Positions 8,759 to 18,780 are shown, numbered from the stretch's first letter. The stretch is 33,443 nucleotides of DNA from Snodgrassella sp. (GCA_024103515.1 JAGGIK010000018.1:1-33443), one strand, 5' to 3'. The notes: a model not told the origin generated them from the letters alone. Translations and numbers: made by a program.

Positions 8759-8787
8759 ACTATACAACCCTTAAAAAATGTCGTCAA
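8759..8787 (-). promoter_or_regulatory. Sigma-70 promoter of the tRNA cluster
   Basis: On the minus strand there is TTGACG (8787-8782), a 17-base spacer and TATAGT (8764-8759). This is a near-consensus promoter directly upstream of tRNA-Pro. The three tRNAs are probably one transcript ending at 8420. Confidence 0.85.
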
Positions 8788-9270
8788 GAGGTATTTGGCG
8801 ATTTTTTGCCATATTTTTGAATTTTATTGTATTATTTTTTTAGCAAAAGTGCCTTGCAAACGATAATAGCTTGGAAAATTGAAAGGGGTAAATAAAGACC
8901 ATGTAATTTAAATAAAAATTTTTATGATTAAAAATCGGTTTTAGGCAGAAACATAGAAGGTCATGGTTTTAGCTTAATCTAAAAGTAAAATACTGATTTA
9001 ATTTATTATATTTTCATATTGATACTCTAAACTTGTAACGATAAATCATGCAGCAATAGCAATAAAGTAAATAAACAAAGAGAATTTTTCTAATCACTGC
9101 ATTAATTAATTACAATTTAATTCTGCCTAAGCACTTTTGTCTAATTATGTTAGTAAAAGTTATAATTTTTTAAATAAAAATTATACTGGACTCATTTAAT
9201 ATTTTTTTAGTATGTTTTCACCTGCATAATACCAACCTATCTATTTACTTTTATACCTTTGGATTGATTA
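8788..9270. other. AT-rich intergenic region upstream of folD
   Basis: About 480 very AT-rich bases lie between the tRNA promoter and folD. The region must contain the folD promoter, but several TATAAT-like strings prevent a unique choice. I see no gene, transposase fragment or stable hairpin. Confidence 0.5.
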
Positions 9271-10137
9271 ATGACTGCTCAACTTATTGATGGTAAGAAA
9301 GTTTCACAGCAAATTTTGCAAAAAGTAGCTACTCAAGTTCAACAGCGCCTCGACAATCAATTACGCCGCCCTTGCCTGGCAGTGGTTTTAGTGGGTGAGG
9401 ATCCAGCCAGTGCGGTGTATGTACGCAACAAAAAACGCGCTTGTGAAATCACCGGCTTTGAATCGCGTAGTTATGAATTACCGACAGATACCAGTGAAGA
9501 TGAATTACTGGCACTGATTGATGATATGAATACTGATCAGAACATAGACGGCATTCTGGTCCAGCTACCATTACCAAAACATATTAATAGTCAACTGGTT
9601 CTGGAGAGAATTGTACCGCATAAGGATGTAGACGGTTTCCATCCTTACAATATAGGTCGTCTGGTGGTTAAAATGCCACTAATGCGCCCTTGTACACCCA
9701 AAGGAGTCATGACTTTACTGGAAGCTTACGGAATAGATGTTATTGGAAAAAAAGCCGTGATCGTAGGTGCATCCAATATTGTTGGACGTCCACAAGCATT
9801 GGAAATGTTGTTGGCTCGAGCAACAGTAACAATATGTCATAGCGCCACACAAAATCTAGCCTTAGAAGTAGCGGCTGCAGATATTGTGGTGGTGGGTGTT
9901 GGCAAGCCGGATTTTATTAAAGGGGAATGGATCAAACCGGGAGCTGTGGTAATCGATGTTGGTATCAACCGTCTTGAGAACGGCCAGTTATGTGGTGATG
10001 TCGAATTTGCAGTGGCTCGTGAACGTGCGGCGATGATTACGCCCGTACCCGGCGGTGTTGGTCCAATGACGATTGCCACTCTAATGGAAAATACTTTACA
10101 TGCTGCAGAAATTCACGATCATCAACAAGGCAGCTAA
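9271..10137 (+). CDS. folD: Bifunctional methylenetetrahydrofolate dehydrogenase / methenyltetrahydrofolate cyclohydrolase
   Basis: FolD interconverts 5,10-methylene-, 5,10-methenyl- and 10-formyl-tetrahydrofolate with NADP, feeding purine and formyl-Met synthesis. The 288 residues match the usual length. The motif [14 protein letters not shown] holds the active-site Tyr and Lys. Also present are QLPLPKHI, the [13 protein letters not shown] segment, [11 protein letters not shown], the nucleotide-binding GASNIVGRP, and [18 protein letters not shown] at the C-terminus. The start ATG at 9271 has no strong Shine-Dalgarno sequence. The gene is followed by a 335-base non-coding gap and is probably monocistronic. 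Confidence 0.97.
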   Translation: MTAQLIDGKKVSQQILQKVATQVQQRLDNQLRRPCLAVVLVGEDPASAVYVRNKKRACEITGFESRSYELPTDTSEDELLALIDDMNTDQNIDGILVQLPLPKHINSQLVLERIVPHKDVDGFHPYNIGRLVVKMPLMRPCTPKGVMTLLEAYGIDVIGKKAVIVGASNIVGRPQALEMLLARATVTICHSATQNLALEVAAADIVVVGVGKPDFIKGEWIKPGAVVIDVGINRLENGQLCGDVEFAVARERAAMITPVPGGVGPMTIATLMENTLHAAEIHDHQQGS

Positions 10138-10472
10138 TTGCGCCAAGATACATCTGTGGCCAACCCATTTATATGACGAAAACTGTACAATATTTGCTAT
10201 CATCGTTTGGGTAGGCTTATTAATGTAATTTGATTATATACTGCAAGCGTATTGTTACTGTCTGAATTGATTTAATTTTTGCGCCAGTCTGACACTTGTA
10301 GCTGCATGGTTGCCTTATATCAGTATGGCCGATTTGTGGCCAGCTAACAATCTGGCATGCTGATATCGGCTTACTTGCCAGTGACAGAATAATTGATCGA
10401 TGTTTTATTCATTTTGCGCTGGCATTATTTCATACCAATCTGTTTAATTTTAAAATTTTAGGTGTTAATTGA
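10138..10472. other. Intergenic region, possibly holding a decayed ORF
   Basis: The gap contains an imperfect hairpin (10317-10366). It also has two overlapping short open frames that together read like a membrane protein broken by a frameshift: a segment with SLTLVAAWLPYISMADLW (10280-10363), then one with FIHFALALFHTNLF ending at 10472. The second ends right at the start of the next gene. No family is recognised with confidence. Confidence 0.3.
10317..10366. repeat. Imperfect inverted repeat
   Basis: ATATCAGTATGGCC (10317-10330) faces GGCATGCTGATAT (10354-10366). The pairing has one G-T wobble and one bulge, with a 23-base loop. No T tract follows, so it does not look like a terminator. 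Confidence 0.35.
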
Positions 10473-11051
10473 ATGTACCAATTCTTAGTAGATGCATGGG
10501 CCACATTACGACTTAAGTTTTATCCTGTCACGCATTATCGGTATTCATTATCCATCACTGTCCTGGTATTGTTGACACTCGGTTTAATCAATGCAGCCTC
10601 TATGCCACCATTTTTCACGGGGACCCAAGCCGGATTGATTGGCTTTGCAATTACCTTGACAGTATTGCGCTGGTTGACATTATGTCTGGTGATGAAAAAT
10701 TTCCTTAGCCCAAATAGCCCTTTGCTCGCATGGAGTGGTTATATTCTGGTTACAGAAGCGCTGATGATGCCATTAGTCATGCTATTGTATTTTCCAGAAA
10801 TAATGGCAGTGCCAGGGTTTTTATGGCTTGGTTGGATTATGACCGTTCAGCTTATCGGCTTTATCCAGATCAGTAAGCTCAAGCCTAGCAAAATTATTCT
10901 TGCTTATGTGCTGTATTTTTTCTGTGCTATCTTTGCTGGAACAATATTGTTGTTTGTTTTTTTCAACATGGGTTGGCTGGATTTAGAAAGCACATTAAAA
11001 TCAATGGAGCAATTCATGAATCTTCCTGATACTTATATCAGTGGGCAGTAA
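10473..11051 (+). CDS. Integral membrane protein of unknown function
   Basis: I do not recognise a family for this 192-residue protein. It has a short cytoplasmic-looking N-terminus with basic residues (LRLKFYPVTHYRY). About five hydrophobic helices follow, roughly at 25-45, 55-75, 85-108, 115-135 and 142-166, and then a polar tail of about 25 residues. There is no signal peptide and no obvious catalytic motif. The size and helix count recall small YIP1-like or DUF membrane proteins. It lies between folD and gap on the same strand, but with long gaps on both sides, so an operon is not implied. Confidence 0.7.
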   Translation: MYQFLVDAWATLRLKFYPVTHYRYSLSITVLVLLTLGLINAASMPPFFTGTQAGLIGFAITLTVLRWLTLCLVMKNFLSPNSPLLAWSGYILVTEALMMPLVMLLYFPEIMAVPGFLWLGWIMTVQLIGFIQISKLKPSKIILAYVLYFFCAIFAGTILLFVFFNMGWLDLESTLKSMEQFMNLPDTYISGQ

Positions 11052-11079
11052 TCAGGGTGTATAAACAAGGCATTTCAGC

Positions 11080-11085
11080 TATAAT
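11080..11085 (+). promoter_or_regulatory. Candidate -10 box of gap
   Basis: A perfect TATAAT sits 100 bases before the gap start. The region 17 bases upstream (GTGTAT) is a poor -35 element, so this is a moderate guess only. Confidence 0.35.
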
Positions 11086-11185
11086 ATTAAATGATATAGA
11101 TGATTTATAATCTCACTACTATAAATTCAGCCCAGTTTGCCTGAATGTTTCTAGCCGGTTCTGTCTTATATGAAAAGGAATAAAC

Positions 11186-12214
11186 ATGACGCTAAAAATT
11201 GCTATTAATGGTTATGGCCGTATCGGCCGCCAAATACTACGAGCAATTTACGACTATAACCTGCGCAACCAGTTTGAAATCGTGGCAGTTAACGCCAGTG
11301 GTTCGTTGGAAACCAGTGCACATCTGACCAAATTTGATACTGTACATGGACGTTTCGCAGCTGATGTTGGCTTTGATGATAACGGATTAACTGTCAACAG
11401 CGATCATATCCGCTTTTTTTCTACTCGTAATCCAGCAGAGTTGCCTTGGGGAGAATTAGGGATAGATTTGGTACTGGAATGTACTGGTGCATTTAATAGC
11501 AAAGAAAAAGCAAGCGTGCATTTAAGCAGCGGAGCCAAAAAAGTGTTGATTTCTGCACCAGGAGGAGCAGATGTTGATGCGACAGTGGTGTATGGGGTAA
11601 ATCACCACATTCTTACTCCTGAAATGACAGTAATTTCCAATGGTTCTTGCACCACAAACTGTCTAGCGCCAGTTGCTAAAGCGCTTAACGATGGCGTTGG
11701 TATTGTTAAAGGCTTGATGACCACTATTCATGCTTTTACCAATGATCAGGTGCTGACTGATGTTCGGCATAAAGATTTACGTCGTGCCCGCAGTGCGGTA
11801 GAAAATATTATTCCGACCAAAACCGGTGCAGCCAAAGCAATCGGTCTGGTATTGCCTGAATTACAGGGTAAATTTGATGGTTTTGCTGTCCGCGTACCAA
11901 CCATCAATGTTTCACTAGTCGATTTGACCTTGGAAGCTGCACGGGATACAACCGTAGACGAAATCAATGCTTTGGTTAAAGCAGCCAGTGAAGGTAGTAT
12001 GCGCCATGTTCTCGGCTATAATACTCTGCCATTGGTTTCAACTGATTTTAATCACACACCACAGGCATCGATTTTCGATAGCACCCTGACTAAAGTGACT
12101 AATGGCAATATGGTCAAAATATTGGCTTGGTATGATAATGAATGGGGATTTAGCTGTCAGATGCTCAATACCGCCAGAGCGATGTTCGGTCTAGAAGTTA
12201 GTCCGTTAGCCTAA
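11186..12214 (+). CDS. gap: Glyceraldehyde-3-phosphate dehydrogenase, type I
   Basis: GAPDH oxidises and phosphorylates glyceraldehyde-3-phosphate to 1,3-bisphosphoglycerate, or runs in reverse during gluconeogenesis. The 342-residue enzyme has the N-terminal [10 protein letters not shown] nucleotide-binding loop and the catalytic Cys155 in [12 protein letters not shown] (most homologues have SNASCTTN). It also has the HAFTNDQ catalytic-His segment and the C-terminal [12 protein letters not shown]. After the second Rossmann strand the sequence is VAVNASGS, so the Asp that usually follows Asn and favours NAD is absent; this may relax coenzyme choice towards NADP. AAGGA precedes the ATG by 7 bases. 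A DUS-like hairpin follows. Confidence 0.96.
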   Translation: MTLKIAINGYGRIGRQILRAIYDYNLRNQFEIVAVNASGSLETSAHLTKFDTVHGRFAADVGFDDNGLTVNSDHIRFFSTRNPAELPWGELGIDLVLECTGAFNSKEKASVHLSSGAKKVLISAPGGADVDATVVYGVNHHILTPEMTVISNGSCTTNCLAPVAKALNDGVGIVKGLMTTIHAFTNDQVLTDVRHKDLRRARSAVENIIPTKTGAAKAIGLVLPELQGKFDGFAVRVPTINVSLVDLTLEAARDTTVDEINALVKAASEGSMRHVLGYNTLPLVSTDFNHTPQASIFDSTLTKVTNGNMVKILAWYDNEWGFSCQMLNTARAMFGLEVSPLA

Positions 12215-12235
12215 TTGTTCGGCTATCATCTAGAC

Positions 12236-12272
12236 AGGCTGTCTAAACCCTATGTTACGGTTTAGACAGCCT
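12236..12272 (+). terminator. 14 bp perfect hairpin after gap, DUS-like arms
   Basis: AGGCTGTCTAAACC (12236-12249) and GGTTTAGACAGCCT (12259-12272) pair perfectly around a 9-base loop, 22 bases after the gap stop. There is no good T tract, so termination may be inefficient. The AGGCTGTCT arm recurs in the hairpin after murA. Paired uptake-sequence repeats in this position are typical of Neisseriaceae. Confidence 0.7.
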
Positions 12273-12405
12273 AAATACTTTGTAATGATGCAAATACAAC
12301 CAAACAGGTATGAAACCAAGCAGTATTGGCTGGTTTAAAATAGTGCCTCTTATCCGGAACTTTGAGCAGGGTAAAACTATCTTCACTTTAATCTAGATTT
12401 GAACT

Positions 12406-14163
12406 ATGCTTTACTATCATCTAAAGCCTTACTCTTTAAGTAAGCATTTGTGGCAGCTTCGCCTGCATTTCAGCCAGCAAGATCATGGGAATTTTAGTTT
12501 AAGTCTGCCAAATTGGTTACCGGGCAGCTATATGATTAGAGACTTTGCCCGCCATATTATGACCATTTCTGCTAGCTGTAATGGCTTACCAGCTATTATT
12601 GAGCAGACAGAGAAAAATACTTGGATTTGCCAAGGACAAGCTGGCGACTGGCGTATCGACTATCTGGTATACGCATTCGATATTTCGGTAAGAGGCTCAT
12701 TTTTGAGCTCGGAACGAGGTTTCTTTGATGGGGCCTGTCTCTTTTTACGTCATAATCAGCGCCAGCAAGAAGCCTGTCAGCTAAAAATAAGTGACTTACC
12801 TGCACAATGGGATATTGCTACCACTATGCCGTGTACGGAGCAGGAACAAACCTACCAGACAACTGATTATCGTACATTGATTGATTACCCTGTCGAAATG
12901 GGAGATTTGCTGCGTTTACCATTCACGGCTAATGGCATCGAACATGAAATTGTCATCAGTGGACATTTTTTTGAATTTGATCAGCAACGCTTAATCAATG
13001 ATGTACAGAAAATATGCACCGCTGCAATGGATATGTTTGCTGCTCCTGCACCGTTTCAGCATTACCAGTTTTTACTGTATGTAGGAAATAGTATTTATGG
13101 CGGACTGGAACATAAATCATCAACAGCTTTACAAGCTGATCGGCATGATTTACCACAAAAAAACGGTGGCAATGACGATGCCTATATCGCACTGTTAGGT
13201 TTATTCAGCCATGAATATTTTCATGCATGGAATGTTAAATCCATTATTCCGGAGGTATTTGCTGTTAGTGATCTAAATAGTGAGGCTTATACCCGCTTAT
13301 TGTGGGCATTTGAAGGCATTACTTCTTATTATGATGACATATTTTTGGTACGAAGTGGCGTGATTACGCCAGCTCAATATCTACAATTACTGGCCAAAAC
13401 CATTACCCGAGTACAACAAGGTAGCGGAAGGCTGGTACAAAGTCTGGCTGACTCCAGTTTCACGGCATGGACCAAATATTATAAGCAAAATGAAAACAGT
13501 CCCAATGCCATTGTCAGCTATTATCAAAAAGGGGCATTGGCTGCGTTGTGCCTGGATCACTATATTCGTAATCATACTCAACAACAGAAAAGTCTCGATG
13601 ATGTAATGCGTGCACTATTTCAAGACTGGTGCAGGCGTGGCTGTGGCTTAGCAGAAGATGAATGGTTAGCTATTGCAGAAAAAGCTACTGGTTTGGCATT
13701 ACAACAGGTTTATCAGCAATACATTAATACCGCTACCGATTTACCGCTGACACAACAGCTACGTCAGGCAGGAGTAAAATTACAGTGGCAGTCTTTACCC
13801 CAAAATCACGGAGGCGCATATATTGAATCGCTAGCACAAACAAAACCAGCCAGTGCCGATCTAGGTAGTCGTTTCCAGCCTGCCACGCCCGGTATTATTT
13901 TGCAGCAAGTTTTCAATGATGGTAGCGCCGAAAATGCCGGTCTATGTGCTGGCGACCAGCTTATTGCTTTAAACAACGAAATAATCAATGATTTTAGCAC
14001 GCAGTGGCAACGTTTTCAGCCCGGTGATCAGATATGCGTCCATTATATTCGGGATGGTTTATTGAAACAGACTGTTTTACTGGTTCAACCAGCCAAAGCC
14101 GATACTGCCCTGCTTAGTATTAATGATTTGACTTTAGTTAATAACTGGCTGCAGCGTAAATAA
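12406..14163 (+). CDS. M61 family metallopeptidase with PDZ domain
   Basis: This 585-residue protein has the M61 (glycyl aminopeptidase) architecture. An N-terminal beta domain contains LPNWLPGSYMIRDFARH. The thermolysin-like catalytic domain has the zinc motif HEYFH (269-273) in SHEYFHAWNVKSI, with the third ligand probably Glu303 in WAFEGITSYY. A PDZ-like domain lies around 470-565 (PGIILQQVFNDGSAENAGLCAGDQLIALN). No signal peptide is seen, so it is probably cytoplasmic. M61 enzymes remove N-terminal residues, with a preference for Gly in the founding member; the substrate here is unknown. It lies between gap and an RpfE-type gene. Confidence 0.9.
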   Translation: MLYYHLKPYSLSKHLWQLRLHFSQQDHGNFSLSLPNWLPGSYMIRDFARHIMTISASCNGLPAIIEQTEKNTWICQGQAGDWRIDYLVYAFDISVRGSFLSSERGFFDGACLFLRHNQRQQEACQLKISDLPAQWDIATTMPCTEQEQTYQTTDYRTLIDYPVEMGDLLRLPFTANGIEHEIVISGHFFEFDQQRLINDVQKICTAAMDMFAAPAPFQHYQFLLYVGNSIYGGLEHKSSTALQADRHDLPQKNGGNDDAYIALLGLFSHEYFHAWNVKSIIPEVFAVSDLNSEAYTRLLWAFEGITSYYDDIFLVRSGVITPAQYLQLLAKTITRVQQGSGRLVQSLADSSFTAWTKYYKQNENSPNAIVSYYQKGALAALCLDHYIRNHTQQQKSLDDVMRALFQDWCRRGCGLAEDEWLAIAEKATGLALQQVYQQYINTATDLPLTQQLRQAGVKLQWQSLPQNHGGAYIESLAQTKPASADLGSRFQPATPGIILQQVFNDGSAENAGLCAGDQLIALNNEIINDFSTQWQRFQPGDQICVHYIRDGLLKQTVLLVQPAKADTALLSINDLTLVNNWLQRK

Positions 14164-14218
14164 AATTATCAACATATATTAGTATTTAAAACTGGGTTTT
14201 ACATTTGAAGTTTGATTC

Positions 14219-15193
14219 ATGTCTAAAAACATACATGTGACTTTAGCTCTTCCCGGGTTATTGTGGCCACACCGGGAGACTTTTATGTCTGCAATCAACT
14301 TGCCGGCACTGGATAAACTGCGCCTATGGGGAAGAATCCAACCACAAACTACCAAAAGAAGCAAATTCTACCGCCAATATCTTTGGCATGGCTCATGGTT
14401 GAAACTGGCAAAAAACCAGCTTGGTCTGAAAGAAAACCACCACTGCATTATTGTTGTACCCATTAGTCAGAGTGCCAATCTGCATGAAATACACTGTATA
14501 AGCGGCAAAACTTTAGCTTTATCACCAGCTGAAGCTGAAAATTTTTGTCAGATACTGAACCATTGGTTTAAAAACGAAGGCTGGCGATTTCATGCTTTAC
14601 AGCCAGATATTTGGTTACTAACCACACCAGAAAAATTGCAATTTAGCGCACCTTCCGTTCTAGATCTGAATGATTCCATGGATAGCACAACCAAACCGAC
14701 TGGTCGTGATGCACAGCTATTACTAAAATATCAAACTGAAATACAGATGTTGCTACACCAGCACCCACTAAATCAGGAACGTTGCCTTCAGGGCACCGCG
14801 CCTATTAATGCAATCTGGTTTGAACCTGATCGCATCGGCAGCGCTACCAGTAATTCTTTATACACCAATTGCACATGGGCTCATGGTGCACAACAATTCC
14901 CCACGGATTACAACTCTTTCAGCGCACAACTAAGCAATCAGTGCTCGATAGTGCTGTTTGCCGAAGAATTTTGTCACCCTGACATTCAGAATGACAGAAC
15001 TGCATATGAACACCTTTTACAGCAATGGGAACAGAAATGGTGGAAGCCTTTATTAACGGCCTTACAAAACAGGAAAATCCAACATTTGGAGATTAATACC
15101 GATGGTCCTCATGGTGGGTTACTGCACGTTTGTAAGCCGTGTATACCACCCTTTTGGCGTAAAAACCGCCCTTTCAACGGATTGATGCTATGA
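14219..15193 (+). CDS. RpfE-type regulatory protein (phosphoglycerate mutase-like fold)
   Basis: This 324-residue protein resembles the 'regulatory protein, RpfE type' group that lies next to recJ in many beta- and gammaproteobacteria. Those proteins share a distant likeness to cofactor-independent phosphoglycerate mutase, but their activity is not established. Visible features are the N-terminal LALPGLLWP, a central PINAIWFEPDR (family pattern: W.W..G), and a C-terminal INTDGPHGGLLHVCKP before a short Trp- and Arg-rich tail. The stop codon overlaps the recJ start as ATGA, implying coupled translation and a shared transcript with recJ. The family call rests on context and remembered motifs. 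Confidence 0.65.
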   Translation: MSKNIHVTLALPGLLWPHRETFMSAINLPALDKLRLWGRIQPQTTKRSKFYRQYLWHGSWLKLAKNQLGLKENHHCIIVVPISQSANLHEIHCISGKTLALSPAEAENFCQILNHWFKNEGWRFHALQPDIWLLTTPEKLQFSAPSVLDLNDSMDSTTKPTGRDAQLLLKYQTEIQMLLHQHPLNQERCLQGTAPINAIWFEPDRIGSATSNSLYTNCTWAHGAQQFPTDYNSFSAQLSNQCSIVLFAEEFCHPDIQNDRTAYEHLLQQWEQKWWKPLLTALQNRKIQHLEINTDGPHGGLLHVCKPCIPPFWRKNRPFNGLML

Positions 15194-16911
15194 AACCAGC
15201 CCGTATTCTTACCCGCCCAATAGACCAAAACGCTCAGCAGAATTTACTAGCACAGGGCATTGAACCGCTTTTGGCCAGGTTGTTCTCCGCCCGTTCTGTA
15301 CAAAACAAACAGGAAACAGAACACCATTTCGCGGCCTTATTACCTTTTCATAACCTTAAAAATATTCATGCGGCCAGTGAACGGCTGGCAAAGGCTATCC
15401 GTACCCAAGAAAAAATCCTTATTGTAGCCGACTATGATGCTGACGGTGCTACCGCCTGTGCAGTTGGCATTCTTGGTTTACAAGCAATGGGCGGCAAAGT
15501 AGATTTTCTAGTTCCCAATCGTTTTGAGCATGGTTATGGACTGACCCCAGAAATTGCCGAGCTGGCGGCGCGTTCAGGCACAAACTTACTGGTCACCGTG
15601 GATAACGGTATTGCTAGTTTAGCCGGGGTACTACATGCCCGACAGTTGGGTATGGATGTTTTGATCACCGACCATCATTTACCCGGCGAAAAATTACCTA
15701 ACTGCATTATTGTTAACCCCAACCAACCTGGTGATACTTTCATTAGTAAATCATTGGCTGGAGTTGGCGTGATCTTTTACGTGTTAATGGCACTGCGCCA
15801 ATATCTGCGTGTAAACGATTGGTTTAATATCGAGCGTCCTGAACCCAATTTAGCACAATGGCTTGATCTGGTAGCATTAGGCACTATTGCTGATGTTGTC
15901 CCTTTAGATCACAATAATCGCATATTAGTAGCTCAGGGATTAAAACGCATTCGTGCCGGTAAAATGCAGGCTGGCGTCGAGGCCTTATTTGCCATGGCCA
16001 AACGTAAGCCACAGAAAGCCCATGCTGTCGATCTTGGCTTTTGTATCGCTCCGCGTTTAAACGCCGCTGGACGGTTAGACGACATGAGTCTGGGTATCGC
16101 GTGTCTGCTTTGTAAAGATAAAGAACAGGCTAAAAATCTAGCTCAACAGTTAGATGATCTGAACCAAGAGCGCCGACAGATTCAGCGCAGTATGCAAGAT
16201 GAAGCAATCCTACAACTGGCCGATATTAATCCCACAGATCATTGTAGTATTGTTGCTTATAACGAGAACTGGCATCAGGGCGTGGTTGGCATTGTTGCCG
16301 GCAAATTACGGGAAGTTCACCATCGTCCCAGTATTGTCTTTGCACCGGCAGAAAATGGTATACTAAGAGGTTCTGGACGCTCTATTCCCGGTTTACATTT
16401 GCGTGATGCATTGGATTTAGTGAGTAAACAACACCCCGACCTGATGCAAAAGTTTGGTGGGCACGCTATGGCTGCCGGACTCAGTCTGGCAGCGGTAAAC
16501 TTACCCGCATTCCGGCAGGCATTTGAGAAAATATGCCGAGAACTCATCAATCCTGAAGACCTGAACCATACACTTCAAACAGATGGTGCACTGGACAGTC
16601 AGTATCTAAGTCTAGCAACGGCCCAATTATTAAATACACTGGTATGGGGGCAAAAATTTCCAGAACCATGCTTTTGTAACGAATTTACCGTAATCAGCCA
16701 ACATCCAGTTGGTAGCGGACATGTTAAGGCAATACTTCGTCATGATAAGCAAGAATATGAAGCGATGTTTTTTCGCTGCAGTGCCATCCTCCCCAAACAG
16801 ATCCGAGCTGTTTACCGACTAGTAGCAAATGAATGGCGACAGAAATGGGAATTGCAGCTGTATATCGATTACTGGGAAATTTGCACTCAAACAAATATAC
16901 AGGCTGTATAA
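15190..16911 (+). CDS. recJ: Single-stranded-DNA-specific exonuclease RecJ
   Basis: RecJ is a 5'-3' single-strand exonuclease used in RecF-pathway recombination, mismatch repair and stalled-fork processing. The 573-residue protein carries the DHH-family motifs ADYDADGATA (81-86 core), VTVDNG and TDHHLPGE (DHH at 161-163). It also has VALGTIADVVPL, the APRLNAAGRLDD loop and the C-terminal DHHA1 motif GGHAMAAGLS, followed by an OB-fold region. The length equals that of the E. coli protein within a few residues. It is coupled to the RpfE-type gene by a four-base overlap. Confidence 0.96.
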   Translation: MKPARILTRPIDQNAQQNLLAQGIEPLLARLFSARSVQNKQETEHHFAALLPFHNLKNIHAASERLAKAIRTQEKILIVADYDADGATACAVGILGLQAMGGKVDFLVPNRFEHGYGLTPEIAELAARSGTNLLVTVDNGIASLAGVLHARQLGMDVLITDHHLPGEKLPNCIIVNPNQPGDTFISKSLAGVGVIFYVLMALRQYLRVNDWFNIERPEPNLAQWLDLVALGTIADVVPLDHNNRILVAQGLKRIRAGKMQAGVEALFAMAKRKPQKAHAVDLGFCIAPRLNAAGRLDDMSLGIACLLCKDKEQAKNLAQQLDDLNQERRQIQRSMQDEAILQLADINPTDHCSIVAYNENWHQGVVGIVAGKLREVHHRPSIVFAPAENGILRGSGRSIPGLHLRDALDLVSKQHPDLMQKFGGHAMAAGLSLAAVNLPAFRQAFEKICRELINPEDLNHTLQTDGALDSQYLSLATAQLLNTLVWGQKFPEPCFCNEFTVISQHPVGSGHVKAILRHDKQEYEAMFFRCSAILPKQIRAVYRLVANEWRQKWELQLYIDYWEICTQTNIQAV

Positions 16912-17094
16912 ATACAAAAATTCACTTATAATTAGCAAAAATACACATAATTATGCTACAAATACAATATTTTTATTAGGCATTGATAGCATAATGTAAA
17001 TCAGTGGACTAAACAAAACTTTAAAACCGTCTCATTTTCGACGCTTTAACAGTTATAACCAGTTCACAAAACAACAACATGGAATTTAGTTTGT

Positions 17095-18780
17095 ATGAGT
17101 GTGGGTTTAATTCGGGTTTTATACAAGCATCAGCTTATTGATGCTGAACAAGCAGAAAAACTGAGTACAGAGCTGGAGCAAAAACGACCAGTTATTCCGG
17201 CACTGCTACAATTAGGTCGAATCAATGCTGATAAACTGGCTTATTTCTTATCTACGATATTTGGTATTCCTTATCTCGACCTTGAGCAGTATCATCAAAA
17301 TGTGATACCGACTGATCTGATTGACATCAGAATTATGCAAACCAACCTGTGTCTACCACTGTTTAAACGTGGTAATAGACTATTTCTGGCAGTATCAGAT
17401 CCGACCCCCATTCAGCACTATCAGAAAATTGCTGCCAATGTCGGATGCATACTTGATTTAGTCATTGTGCGTGATGATCAGTTGCGACAACTATTAGAAA
17501 ATATATCGCAAGAATCTGTCGATCTACTGGATGGTATTGACAATGCTTTTGAGAATACGGATGAAAGTACATCCAATGCCATGTCGGCCGAAGAAGACGA
17601 TAACAGTGAAAATGGTCCGGTCGCCAAATTTGTCTTCAAAGTACTGGGAGATGCACTTAACAGTGGCGCATCAGATATCCATTTTGAATTCTACGAAGAA
17701 ATGGCGCGCGTACGATTCCGTATTGATGGCCAATTACGGGAAGTCGTCCGAATGCCCCTGAATATCCGTAATCAGATTGCATCACGCATTAAGGTGATGG
17801 CCAAACTGGATATTTCAGAAAAACGTATTCCACAAGATGGACGAATTCAAATTCAGTTTCGTAAAGGTGCCAAACCTATTGATTTCCGTGTCAGCACCCT
17901 GCCCACGCTGTTCGGCGAAAAAATTGTAATGCGTATTCTGAACTCAGATGCTGCTTCATTGAATATTGATCAGCTCGGTTTTGAAGATTTTCAGAAAGAA
18001 TTACTACTGGAAGCCATTCATCGCCCCTATGGCATGGTACTGGTGACTGGTCCTACCGGTTCCGGTAAAACTGTATCGCTATATACCTGTCTGAATATAT
18101 TGAATACAGAAAGTGCAAATATATCGACGGCTGAAGACCCTGCGGAAATTAATCTACCAGGTATTAATCAGGTTAATGTGAATGATAAACAGGGGTTAAC
18201 ATTTGCAGCAGCATTGAAATCTTTCCTGCGTCAGGACCCTGACATAATCATGGTGGGGGAAATCCGTGATCTGGAAACCGCCGATATTGCCATTAAAGCT
18301 GCCCAGACCGGTCATATGGTATTTTCGACCTTGCACACCAATAATGCCCCTGCCACCCTATCACGTATGCTAAACATGGGAGTGGCACCATTTAATATTG
18401 CCAGTTCAGTAAACCTGATCATGGCACAACGCTTGGTTCGTCGTCTTTGTTCATGCAAAGCACCAGCAGAACGACCGCCAGAACCTGCACTAAAAAAAGC
18501 CGGCTTTACAGATGAGGATTTAGCTAAAGATTGGACTTTCTACCGACCAGTAGGCTGTGATCGCTGTAAGAATAAAGGTTATAAAGGGCGTGCTGGTGTA
18601 TATGAAGTCATGCCAGTTAGTGAGGAATTACAACGCATTATCATGAATAATGGCAACGAAGTCGATATTAGCCAGCAAGCATTAAATGAGGGATTGGTTG
18701 ATTTACGTCATGCCGGCTTACTTAAAGTGATGGCAGGTATTACCTCACTGGATGAAATTATAGCCTGTACAAACGATTAA
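17095..18780 (+). CDS. pilF: Type IV pilus assembly ATPase PilF (PilB family)
   Basis: This cytoplasmic hexameric ATPase drives pilin polymerisation from the inner-membrane platform. The 561 residues start MSVGLIRVL, as in neisserial PilF. An N-terminal MshEN-type domain (about 1-150) is followed by a linker rich in Asp, Glu and Ser. The ATPase core has Walker A GPTGSGKT (319-326), the Asp box STAEDPAEI, Walker [13 protein letters not shown] and the His box [12 protein letters not shown]. Four cysteines at 452, 454, 488 and 491 form the zinc-binding site seen in assembly ATPases but not in the retraction ATPase PilT. pilG follows after 49 bases. Confidence 0.96.
   Translation: MSVGLIRVLYKHQLIDAEQAEKLSTELEQKRPVIPALLQLGRINADKLAYFLSTIFGIPYLDLEQYHQNVIPTDLIDIRIMQTNLCLPLFKRGNRLFLAVSDPTPIQHYQKIAANVGCILDLVIVRDDQLRQLLENISQESVDLLDGIDNAFENTDESTSNAMSAEEDDNSENGPVAKFVFKVLGDALNSGASDIHFEFYEEMARVRFRIDGQLREVVRMPLNIRNQIASRIKVMAKLDISEKRIPQDGRIQIQFRKGAKPIDFRVSTLPTLFGEKIVMRILNSDAASLNIDQLGFEDFQKELLLEAIHRPYGMVLVTGPTGSGKTVSLYTCLNILNTESANISTAEDPAEINLPGINQVNVNDKQGLTFAAALKSFLRQDPDIIMVGEIRDLETADIAIKAAQTGHMVFSTLHTNNAPATLSRMLNMGVAPFNIASSVNLIMAQRLVRRLCSCKAPAERPPEPALKKAGFTDEDLAKDWTFYRPVGCDRCKNKGYKGRAGVYEVMPVSEELQRIIMNNGNEVDISQQALNEGLVDLRHAGLLKVMAGITSLDEIIACTND

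Noticed and set aside
8599-8820. Plus-strand ORF of 73 codons over the tRNA cluster
   Set aside because: It is read through two tRNA genes in antisense; the product reflects tRNA sequence, not a protein family.
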